Source of the DNA: Candidatus Falkowbacteria bacterium CG23_combo_of_CG06-09_8_20_14_all_49_15
GTDB lineage: Bacteria; Patescibacteriota; Patescibacteriia; Patescibacteriales; UM-FILTER-48-10
Length of the DNA: 5,352 nt
Direction of reading: 5' to 3'
Assembly: GCA_002771615.1 (NCBI GenBank)
Contig: PCSD01000112.1
Coordinates: forward strand, 1-5,352
The notes under the pieces were generated by a model, which saw only the letters and a list, made by a program, of their open reading frames with translations, was not told the DNA's origin and ran no database searches. The position numbers and the translations under genes are program-made. The first letter of the stretch is position 1. Every line of letters begins with the position of its first letter. This document shows, piece after piece, positions 1 to 5,312 of the stretch.

Positions 1-66
1 GAGTAAAGACCAATTTTAAAATATCTTTTTTGTTTCCAGTTTTTTACAAAACTTGCTCTTGAATTG

Positions 67-140
67 TGGACTCGAGGGGAGTCGAACCCCTAACCTCCTC
101 GATGCCATCGAGGCGCGCTAACCAGTTGCGCCACGAGCCC
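67..140 (-). tRNA. tRNA-Ala (anticodon GGC)
   Basis: Read on the minus strand, the 74 nt fold as a full cloverleaf. There is a 7-bp acceptor stem, a 4-bp D stem (GCGC/GCGC) with GG in its loop, a 5-bp anticodon stem (CCTCG/CGAGG), a 5-nt variable loop, and a 5-bp T stem with the loop TTCGACT. The anticodon loop ATGGCAT gives anticodon GGC, which reads alanine codons GCC and GCU. The third acceptor pair is G3:U70 and the discriminator base is A, which are the classical identity elements for alanyl-tRNA synthetase; anticodon and acceptor therefore agree. CCA is not encoded (the next bases on the minus strand are CAA), so the 3' end must be completed by a CCA-adding enzyme. The 66 bases beyond its 3' end, up to the window edge, are AT-rich; I see no gene and no clear terminator there. 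Confidence 0.97.
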
Positions 141-146
141 AACTTT

Positions 147-166
147 AGTCCACAGTAGTGTGGACT
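147..166. repeat. Perfect 8-bp inverted repeat in the tRNA-Ala leader
   Basis: The arms AGTCCACA (147-154) and TGTGGACT (159-166) are exactly complementary around a 4-base loop, and the pairing can continue by three A/T pairs if T167 is bulged. The element begins 6 bp upstream of the tRNA 5' end and would form a stable hairpin in the tRNA precursor. The arm TGTGGACT also occurs at 65-72, across the tRNA 3' end. There is no following T run in either direction, so it is not a typical intrinsic terminator. It could be a precursor-processing structure or an operator. Confidence 0.6.
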
Positions 167-223
167 TAAATCAATATTTTGTTTAAAGTTAGCCAAAAAT
201 ATTTATCCAGTCTATATTTATAT

Positions 224-252
224 ATAATATACTATTTTTTCCTGTTTGGCAA
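224..252 (-). promoter_or_regulatory. Candidate sigma70-type promoter for tRNA-Ala
   Basis: On the minus strand there is TTGCCA (252-247), a 17-bp spacer and TATTAT (229-224). Each hexamer differs from the TTGACA/TATAAT consensus at one position. Transcription would start near 217 and give a leader of about 77 nt that contains the 147-166 hairpin. The local DNA is very AT-rich, so a good -10 alone means little; the correctly spaced -35 is what gives this candidate some weight. Confidence 0.4.
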
Positions 253-258
253 ATTATT

Positions 259-287
259 TTGTCTTGCTTTATTATTAGCAATATATT
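259..287 (+). promoter_or_regulatory. Candidate promoter of the bactofilin operon
   Basis: TTGTCT (259-264), a 17-bp spacer and TATATT (282-287) match the sigma70 consensus at 4 of 6 and 5 of 6 positions. The start of transcription would fall near 294, leaving a leader of roughly 27 nt before the ATG at 322. That leader has no Shine-Dalgarno sequence. The surrounding AT richness makes chance matches likely. Confidence 0.3.
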
Positions 288-321
288 AATCTATATAGAG
301 ACATAACTCATAACAAATAAT

Positions 322-711
322 ATGTTCAACAAACAAGTCAATGCAAATCTGGAAAAACCAAACGCGGCCGAAACAATAATTGGCCCTTCAGTCAAGGTCA
401 AAGGAAATTTTCATGGCGACGGCGATATGGTAATTGATGGTGTGGTTGAAGGATCAATTAAAACCAAGGGGCGGCTTTATATCGGCGACAAAGCAAAAAT
501 AAACGCTAATATTGAAGCAAAAGAAGCAAGAATCGGCGGAGAAATCATTGGTAATTTACAAATCAGTGGTTATTTAAATGTTGCCGGATCGGCGCGAATT
601 AATGGAGATATTATTACCCAAAGTCTGTCTATTGAAAAGGGGGCGCAGATAAATGGTAAGATTAATATGCAAAATTCAGTACAAAGTAAGACTGATAAAC
701 ACGATGAATAA
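322..711 (+). CDS. Bactofilin (polymer-forming cytoskeletal protein)
   Basis: Bactofilins assemble without nucleotide into filaments or sheets, usually at the inner face of the membrane. In well-studied bacteria they position envelope enzymes or shape the cell. The 129-residue product has a short polar N-terminal tail (about residues 1-17), then the family opening TIIGPSVKVKGNF. After this comes a run of short beta-strand repeats with regularly spaced glycines (GDGDMVIDGVVEGSIK, then AKINANIEA, EARIGGEIIGNLQ, ARINGDI, AQINGKI), as expected for the right-handed beta-helix core. A charged, polar tail ends the protein. It has no signal peptide or transmembrane helix, and its length is normal for a single-domain member. 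The ATG at 322 fits the usual short tail; no Shine-Dalgarno sequence precedes it. The next gene starts 6 bp after the stop on the same strand, so the two are probably co-transcribed. Confidence 0.95.
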   Translation: MFNKQVNANLEKPNAAETIIGPSVKVKGNFHGDGDMVIDGVVEGSIKTKGRLYIGDKAKINANIEAKEARIGGEIIGNLQISGYLNVAGSARINGDIITQSLSIEKGAQINGKINMQNSVQSKTDKHDE

Positions 712-717
712 AATGTT

Positions 718-1509
718 ATGAATATTTATGTTTACGATGATTTTTTAACAGAGGCCAGATATAAAAAAGTTTTAGATCGGATTGAAATAAGAATAACTGA
801 TTTGGGCCTGAATGGCCGGATTATCCGCTTAGGAGTAATGAAAAATGTGGAGGCGGCCGTGCATAGAGAGCTGGTGCAAGGCGCGAAAGCGATTGTGGCG
901 GTGGGAGATGATTTGACCGTGAACAAAGTTTTAAACGCTGTGGCTAATTTTGACCAAACCCAAGCGCCCGGCGAACCTGTGCCGATTTTTATTATTCCAA
1001 TCAAAGGACGGGCCAACTCAATTGCCCGCCATCTTGGTATTCCTGATGAAGAGGAGGCCGGAGAAGTGCTTTCGGCGCGCTTAATTGAAAAAGTAAATTT
1101 AGGAATTGCCAATGATCGTTATTTTTTATCTGGCCTAAACACTTTATGCGGTCAGGCCAGCTTGGAAATTGATGAAAATTTTTCTCTGGAAATCAGCTCG
1201 CCAAGCGAAATTGCCATTGTTAATTGGCCTGGGCAAAAAAATTCCGCTTATTTGACGCGTTCCGAAAAAAATGATCATAAATTAGAGCTGATTATTACGC
1301 CAAAAACACGCTGGTCTTTCGCTTCTTCGGAAAAAAACCCGCAAGTCAGTGTTTTTACTTTTCAAAAACTCCTGATCCGCCAGGCCGACGCGGATTTTCT
1401 GGCCGATTACACATATTCCTTAAAAACACCCATACAAATAAGTATGGCTGATAAATCAATCCCGGTGATTGTTGGAAAGAACCGCCTTTTTAATTCAAAT
1501 CCGGCCTAA
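718..1509 (+). CDS. Diacylglycerol kinase-like (DAGK/YegS fold) protein with degenerate nucleotide-binding motif
   Basis: The 263-residue protein aligns by eye with the two-domain DAGK/YegS/sphingosine-kinase family, which phosphorylates lipids with ATP. Residues 58-75 (AIVAVGDDLTVNKVLNAV) match the signature strand-loop-helix normally written AVGGDGTVNEVLNAV. Here GGDGT has become GDDLT (63-67): the aspartate and threonine remain, but two glycines are lost and the following E is K. Residues 93-109 (IPIKGRANSIARHLGIP) correspond to the usual LPLGTANDFAR-LGIP block. The segment NLGIANDRYFLSG (127-139) matches the start of the beta-rich second domain, which continues to the end. The length is slightly below the usual 290-320. 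There is no signal peptide or membrane helix. It lies 6 bp behind the bactofilin gene, with no Shine-Dalgarno sequence, and its last 15 bp overlap the convergent murI gene. The fold is fairly sure; lipid kinase activity is doubtful, and a pseudokinase or a different substrate is possible. Confidence 0.75.
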   Translation: MNIYVYDDFLTEARYKKVLDRIEIRITDLGLNGRIIRLGVMKNVEAAVHRELVQGAKAIVAVGDDLTVNKVLNAVANFDQTQAPGEPVPIFIIPIKGRANSIARHLGIPDEEEAGEVLSARLIEKVNLGIANDRYFLSGLNTLCGQASLEIDENFSLEISSPSEIAIVNWPGQKNSAYLTRSEKNDHKLELIITPKTRWSFASSEKNPQVSVFTFQKLLIRQADADFLADYTYSLKTPIQISMADKSIPVIVGKNRLFNSNPA

Positions 1510-2349
1510 TTTCGCCCGAAAGACTTTGGTCAAAGAATCAAGTAAAAACCTTTGGCCTTTGGCGTAAAAATCATCCGGGTCGTCAGTGGTAAAATAATTT
1601 CTTTGGCGACTGCGGCCAATCTTATCTTTGATGTCTGAATGCCGCTCCAGATAATCAGCCGTCTTGTCCGCCACAATGGCGGGCGTATCAATCACTCGGC
1701 ATTGTTTGCCCATAATGGACCGGATTGGTTTAAGCAAAAAAGGGTAATGGGTGCAACCTAAAATCAAAGTATCAATTTTTTTTCTCTTTAAAGGCCGGAG
1801 ATAATATCTGATTATTTTTTTTGTCAACGGATTGTTTAGCCAGCCTTCTTCAACCAAAGGGACAAGCAAGGGGCAAGCAGTTACGCTGATATTCAAATCT
1901 TTTTGGCTAAAATTAAATAAATTCTTATTTTTTTTCTTGTCCAGCTGTTTTTTTAACTCCACTTCATAAGCCTGTGAAGAGATGGTCGCTTTGGTGCCGA
2001 TCACGCCCACACGGCCAAATCGGCTGTGGCGCAAGGCTTCTTCCGCCACGGGGATAATCACTCCCAAAACTTTTTTATCAGGATAATTACTCGGCAAATA
2101 ATTTTGTTGGACCTTCCGTAACGCGCGGGCCGAAGATGTATTACAGGCAATAATAATTAACTGCGCGCCTTGGTGAAAAAGAAAATCAAGCGCCTCGATC
2201 GTATAAGAATAGATAAGCTCGTCAGATTTATTCCCATAAGGAGCACGGGCATTATCGCCCAAATAGCAATAATCATAATCCGGCAATTTGTTAAGCAAAG
2301 CGCGCAAAACGGTCAGACCGCCGAAACCGGAATCAAAAACTCCAATCAT
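1495..2349 (-). CDS. murI: Glutamate racemase
   Basis: The enzyme interconverts L- and D-glutamate in the cytoplasm without a cofactor and supplies D-Glu for the peptidoglycan stem peptide added by MurD. The 284-residue protein shows all family blocks. These are the N-terminal IGVFDSGFGGLTVLR (2-16; catalytic Asp6 and Ser7), YLGDNARAPYG (29-39), IIACNTSSARAL (66-76; catalytic Cys69), ACPLLVPLVEEGW (157-169; Glu166) and LGCTHYPF (197-204; second catalytic Cys199 and His201). Both active-site cysteines are present, so it should be active. A Lys/Asn-rich stretch at about 134-151 makes the gap between the two cysteines longer than in typical members, probably a surface insertion. The ATG at 2349 directly precedes the conserved block, which fixes the start; no Shine-Dalgarno sequence is seen. 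The gene diverges from the hexomutase gene across 29 bp and converges on the DAGK-like gene, overlapping it by 15 bp. It ends in TGA. Confidence 0.97.
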   Translation of the reverse strand: MIGVFDSGFGGLTVLRALLNKLPDYDYCYLGDNARAPYGNKSDELIYSYTIEALDFLFHQGAQLIIIACNTSSARALRKVQQNYLPSNYPDKKVLGVIIPVAEEALRHSRFGRVGVIGTKATISSQAYEVELKKQLDKKKNKNLFNFSQKDLNISVTACPLLVPLVEEGWLNNPLTKKIIRYYLRPLKRKKIDTLILGCTHYPFLLKPIRSIMGKQCRVIDTPAIVADKTADYLERHSDIKDKIGRSRQRNYFTTDDPDDFYAKGQRFLLDSLTKVFRAKLGRI

Positions 2350-2378
2350 ATTTTTAAAAATTATTTTATAAAACCATT
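2350..2378. promoter_or_regulatory. 29-bp divergent control region between murI and the hexomutase gene
   Basis: The whole gap between two opposite start codons is 29 bp and almost pure A/T. It contains two perfect palindromes, TTTTTAAAAA (2351-2360) and TTTTATAAAA (2364-2373). The second reads TATAAA on both strands and could act as a -10 in both directions. Rightward transcription would then start about at the ATG (2379), and leftward about 9 nt before the murI ATG. No convincing -35 hexamer is visible on either side; any upstream element would have to lie inside the opposing coding sequence. Confidence 0.45.
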
Positions 2379-3737
2379 ATGCCTGTAAACGAGAGTATTT
2401 TCAAGGCCTATGATATCCGCGGCCTTTATCCGGAGGAAATCAATGAGCAAAGCGCTTACGCGATCGGGCGGGCCAGCGCGCGCTTTTTATCCGCGCGTTC
2501 GGTGGCGGTCGGACGCGATATGCGGAACTCTTCGCCTTCTTTGAAAAAATCCCTGATCAAGGGTCTGACAGCCGAGGGCACCCACGTGATTGATCTTGAT
2601 TTAGCCAGCACACCTATGGTCTATTTCGCCTCCAGCCGCCTGGCTGTGGATGCGGCCATGATGGTTACGGCCTCGCATAACCCGGCCGCTTACAACGGTT
2701 TTAAAATCTGCCGGAAAAACGCGGTCCCGGTCGGCGCCGGCACCGGCCTGGAAGAGATCAAATCCCTGGCGGTCAATGGACAATGGCCGGACGAAAAAAA
2801 AGCCGGCCAAATTTCGTCCGACAATCGCATCCAAGATGATTATTTTAATTTTATCGCTAAATTTTTCCAAGCACTGGCCGGGCAAAAGAAAAAAATCGTC
2901 ATTGATTACGGCAATGCCATGGGCATTTTTGAACAGCCGATTTTCGACCGCCTGGCAGACGGCATCAAAGTGATTCCGCTGTATGACACATACGACGGCT
3001 CTTTTCCGAACCATGAACCGAATCCCTTGAAAACCGAAACTTTAGCCGCTCTCCAAAAAAAAGTCCGCGCGGAAAAAGCGGATCTTGGTTTTTCTTACGA
3101 CGGTGACGCGGATCGGATCGGTTTTGTGGACGAACAGGGCGCAATCGTGCCAATGGATTTCATTTCCGGACTCCTGGCCGGAGAAGTGCTGAAGAATCAT
3201 CCGGGCGGCTTGGTGCTGATTGATCTGCGCAGTTCCAAGGCCGTGCGGGAATTCATTCAAGCGCAAGGAGGCCGAGTGGAGCTTTGCCGCGTCGGGCATT
3301 CGCTCATAAAAAAACAAATGCGCGAGCAAGGCGCGATTTTCGCGGGTGAACTTTCCGGCCATTATTATTTTCAAGAAAATCAGAACGCGGAAATGTCCAC
3401 TTTAGCCGCCCTTCTCATCCTCAACTTGCTCAACCGGACCGGCCAGCCATTATCCGTCCATTGCCAGGCTCTGAAAAAATATTTCCATTCCGGCGAAATC
3501 AATTCCGAAGTTATGGACAAAGAAGCGATTATGCAAAGGCTCAAAAAAAAATACGCTGACGGTCAAATCAGCGAACTGGACGGGGTGCGGATTGATTTTC
3601 CGGATTGGTGGTTCAATGTCCGGCCCTCCAACACGGAACCGGCCTTGCGCTTGAATCTGGAAGGGAAGACGGAAGAAATCAAAAGAGAAAAATTAGCGGA
3701 AGTGCTGGCGCTGATCCGCGGCGGAGAAACTATTTGA
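2379..3737 (+). CDS. manB: Phosphomannomutase/phosphoglucomutase (alpha-D-phosphohexomutase family)
   Basis: This cytoplasmic enzyme moves phosphate between C6 and C1 of mannose or glucose through a phosphoserine and a 1,6-bisphosphate intermediate. It links central sugar phosphates to nucleotide-sugar, glycan and glycogen synthesis. All four domains of the family are present in 452 residues, a normal length. The substrate-entry segment FKAYDIRG is at 8-15. The phosphoserine loop TASHNP is at 97-102 (Ser99), and the Mg-binding DGDADR at 241-246 (Asp241, 243, 245). The sugar-recognition loop GELSGHYYF is at 323-331 (Glu324 and Ser326). The C-terminal phosphate-binding loop RPSNTEP is at 415-421. 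This pattern resembles the bifunctional PMM/PGM (AlgC-type) subgroup rather than phosphoglucosamine mutase, though the preferred sugar cannot be fixed from sequence alone. The start just before the first conserved block is secure and lacks a Shine-Dalgarno sequence. The gene ends in TGA and overlaps the next convergent gene by 8 bp. Its codons are markedly GC-richer than those of the genes to its left. Confidence 0.95.
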   Translation: MPVNESIFKAYDIRGLYPEEINEQSAYAIGRASARFLSARSVAVGRDMRNSSPSLKKSLIKGLTAEGTHVIDLDLASTPMVYFASSRLAVDAAMMVTASHNPAAYNGFKICRKNAVPVGAGTGLEEIKSLAVNGQWPDEKKAGQISSDNRIQDDYFNFIAKFFQALAGQKKKIVIDYGNAMGIFEQPIFDRLADGIKVIPLYDTYDGSFPNHEPNPLKTETLAALQKKVRAEKADLGFSYDGDADRIGFVDEQGAIVPMDFISGLLAGEVLKNHPGGLVLIDLRSSKAVREFIQAQGGRVELCRVGHSLIKKQMREQGAIFAGELSGHYYFQENQNAEMSTLAALLILNLLNRTGQPLSVHCQALKKYFHSGEINSEVMDKEAIMQRLKKKYADGQISELDGVRIDFPDWWFNVRPSNTEPALRLNLEGKTEEIKREKLAEVLALIRGGETI

Positions 3738-4026
3738 AGATAGCCAGCAGCTCGCGGAGATCCTTAAGGTCTTCTTCCGTGATGCCCAGCTTGACCCGGT
3801 CCGTGTATAATTTCAGGGAATCAAGGCGAAGCCGCTCGCCCGGCACTTTACGTCCATGACGCAGGTAGTCCTGCTTATACTTGGCCACCAGATCCAAAAA
3901 TATCCGGCGGTTTTTTTCGTTCAGATTGCTGAAGCGAAAATTGGCGCGGATGAATTCATTGAGTTTGCGGGAAAACAGCTCGCTGGTCAAGGTCTGGGCG
4001 GCGCTTAAAAGTTCATTGATGTCCAT
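3730..4026 (-). CDS. Small conserved-looking helical protein of unknown function (98 aa)
   Basis: I do not recognise this protein. From the ATG at 4026 it has 98 residues and appears all-helical. Three amphipathic stretches (about 2-29, 35-54 and 68-97) are joined by short turns, with no cysteines, signal peptide or membrane segment. It is rich in Leu and in charged residues (Lys, Arg, Asp, Glu), which suggests a soluble, possibly protein- or nucleic-acid-binding bundle. A TTG at 4035 would add three residues, but the ATG is the more natural start; neither has a Shine-Dalgarno sequence. Its codon use matches the GC-rich hexomutase and trpS genes on either side. That match, together with an uninterrupted frame filling the gap up to the convergent gene, argues that it is real. 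It overlaps the end of the hexomutase gene by 8 bp. It may be transcribed with trpS, but 225 bp lie between them. Confidence 0.7.
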   Translation of the reverse strand: MDINELLSAAQTLTSELFSRKLNEFIRANFRFSNLNEKNRRIFLDLVAKYKQDYLRHGRKVPGERLRLDSLKLYTDRVKLGITEEDLKDLRELLAIFK

Positions 4027-4251
4027 AAAATTCAAATTAAATTTTTTTTAAAAAATAGAACGAAACTTTAGTCCTGATAATTTATTGATAATTTAAATTT
4101 TAACCAGATTATTTATTTTTTATTCTTATTTTAGCGCAAAATTAATCGCAAACTGGCGCGGATCATTAAAAATTAATCACCTGGTTGAATTGAAATGAAT
4201 TGGCACGGCTCACTTTAAAATTTTCTCTATTTGTTAAATTATTTATAACGC
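4027..4251. other. AT-rich intergenic region without a recognisable gene
   Basis: These 225 bp separate trpS from the 98-aa gene, both on the minus strand. I see no tRNA, riboswitch or convincing ORF here; only trivially short frames exist. The region presumably holds the trpS 3' end and the promoter of the small gene. Its centre (about 4134-4210) is less AT-rich than its flanks. A 10-bp direct repeat AAAATTAATC occurs at 4138-4147 and 4169-4178, 31 bp apart. A minus-strand TTGCGC near 4139-4134 could be a weak -35, but no partner -10 stands out from the A/T background. Confidence 0.5.
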
Positions 4252-4276
4252 TTAACGGTGATTATTGAGCGTTAAG
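4251..4276 (-). repeat. 7-bp inverted repeat at the trpS stop codon
   Basis: CTTAACG (4251-4257) and CGTTAAG (4270-4276) are exact complements around a 12-nt loop, and the element spans the trpS stop codon. In the trpS transcript it would form a hairpin at the end of the coding region. It is not followed by a clean U run, so it is at best a weak terminator or a 3'-end-stabilising structure. An overlapping alternative stem, AACGCT (4247-4252) with AGCGTT (4268-4273), is also possible. Confidence 0.3.
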
Positions 4277-5250
4277 CCCAACCTCTCTTTCGCCGTCCGT
4301 AAAGTTGATTCGGCCAGCGGCGCGATCTTGGCCGCGCCCGCGCTCAAGACCTGGCGCGCTTGCGCGTCCGTAATCTCATTTAAACGCGACTGGAAATCCG
4401 AAAGAAAAATTTTGACAGCTTCCGCCAGATCTTTTTTCAAGGCGCCGTATTGTCGGCCTTGGTATTCTTCTTCCAAGCGCGCGATGGTCCGGCCGGAAAG
4501 CAGGGAATAGATAGTCAGCAAATTGCTGATGGCCGGCTTGTTCGCGGGCGCGAACTTTATTTCCTGTCCGGAATCGGTGACAGCTTTCATTATTTTTTTA
4601 GCGGCTTTGTCCGGTTCGTCCAACAAGGCGATATAATTGTATTCGCTGGCCGCGCTCTTGCTCATCTTTTTGCGCGGATCATCCAGACCCATGATGCGCG
4701 CGCCGTCCGGGCGCGTGATCAAATCCGGCACCGTGAACGTCTGGCCGAATTGATGGTTGAAGCGGCGGGCCAGATCCCGCGCCAGCTCCACATGCTGGGA
4801 CTGATCTTCGCCCACCGGCACGGCCTCGGTCTGATAAAGCAAAATATCCGCCGCCATCAAGACCGGATAAGCGAACAGGCCGAGACTGACAATGTCTTTC
4901 TGGCCCGCGGATTTTTCCTTGAATTGCGTCATCTTCTTCAGCTCGCCCATATGCGCCGTGCAATTCAGGATCCAGGCCAGTTCCGTATGCGCGCTCAAAG
5001 CAGACTGCTGGAAGATGACGGACTGGTCCGGATTGATGCCGGAGGCCAGCATGATTTTGGCGATCGCCAGTATACTCTCTTTTAATTTCCGGGGTTCCTG
5101 GCTGACGGTGATCGCGTGGTAATCAACCACGGAAAAAATGCAGTCGTATTTGTTCTGCAAGGACAGCCACAATTCAATCGCACCCAAGTAATTGCCCAGA
5201 TGCAGGTTGCCGGTCGGCTGGACGCCGGAAAAAATTCTTGCCTTGGCCAT
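4252..5250 (-). CDS. trpS: Tryptophanyl-tRNA synthetase
   Basis: TrpRS is a class I synthetase that activates tryptophan with ATP and charges tRNA-Trp; it works as a cytoplasmic homodimer. The 332-residue protein is full length for the bacterial family (about 325-340). The N-terminal IFSGVQPTGNLHLGN (6-20) holds the HIGH-equivalent HLGN. The tryptophan pocket segment YPVLMAADILLY (128-139) includes Met132 and Asp135, the equivalents of the indole-recognising residues. The block VGEDQSQHVELARDLA (146-161) and the KMSKS loop (195-199, preceded by GLDDPRK) complete the catalytic core. A helical anticodon-binding C-terminal domain follows. The ATG at 5250 gives the standard N-terminus; no Shine-Dalgarno sequence precedes it. 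Only 62 bp separate it from a divergent reading frame, too little for a T-box leader. The gene is clearly GC-richer than those in the left half of the window and ends in TAA. Confidence 0.97.
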   Translation of the reverse strand: MAKARIFSGVQPTGNLHLGNYLGAIELWLSLQNKYDCIFSVVDYHAITVSQEPRKLKESILAIAKIMLASGINPDQSVIFQQSALSAHTELAWILNCTAHMGELKKMTQFKEKSAGQKDIVSLGLFAYPVLMAADILLYQTEAVPVGEDQSQHVELARDLARRFNHQFGQTFTVPDLITRPDGARIMGLDDPRKKMSKSAASEYNYIALLDEPDKAAKKIMKAVTDSGQEIKFAPANKPAISNLLTIYSLLSGRTIARLEEEYQGRQYGALKKDLAEAVKIFLSDFQSRLNEITDAQARQVLSAGAAKIAPLAESTLRTAKERLGLTLNNHR

Positions 5251-5284
5251 ATAATTGTCAAAATAATTAAAGGGGCTTGTATAG

Positions 5285-5306
5285 AACAGTAAACTAATTT
5301 ACTGTT
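5285..5306. promoter_or_regulatory. Perfect 9-bp inverted repeat upstream of trpS (candidate operator)
   Basis: AACAGTAAA (5285-5293) and TTTACTGTT (5298-5306) are exact complements around the 4-base centre CTAA. The element lies in the 62-bp gap between the trpS ATG and a divergent ATG at 5313. A rightward TATAGA (5280-5285), with TTGTCA 19 bp upstream (5255-5260), would place a start inside the repeat. A leftward TTTACT-16-TTTAAT (5293 to 5266) also overlaps it. The position suggests a dimeric repressor site acting on one or both genes, but this is inference. The promoter hexamers are weak. Confidence 0.4.
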
Positions 5307-5312
5307 ATATAT

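Noticed and set aside
200..228. Plus-strand TATAAT at 223-228 as the bactofilin promoter
   Set aside because: The -10 is perfect, but the hexamer at the right distance upstream is TATTTA and the leader would be about 85 nt. The surrounding TA-repeat makes the match uninformative, and 259-287 is a better fit.
2601..3374. Several antisense open frames inside the hexomutase gene
   Set aside because: They are by-products of the GC-rich coding strand of a well-conserved gene, with no sensible protein features.
141..4074. An 11-bp direct repeat AACTTTAGTCC at 141-151 and 4064-4074
   Set aside because: Several exact 11-mer matches are expected by chance in 5.3 kb when both strands are counted, and the two contexts share nothing else.
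4195..4218. A short plus-strand frame MNWHGSL near trpS, resembling a Trp-containing leader peptide
   Set aside because: It is on the opposite strand and beyond the 3' end of trpS, so it cannot act as an attenuator leader for that gene. It has only one Trp codon.
4450..5085. A long plus-strand open frame (211 codons) opposite trpS
   Set aside because: It lies wholly antisense to a secure trpS with intact motifs. Its composition is what a GC-rich gene yields on its reverse strand, and it shows no recognisable domain.
5251..5312. A T-box riboswitch upstream of trpS
   Set aside because: Only 62 bp are available before the divergent frame, and no T-box sequence or stem I-like structure is visible.
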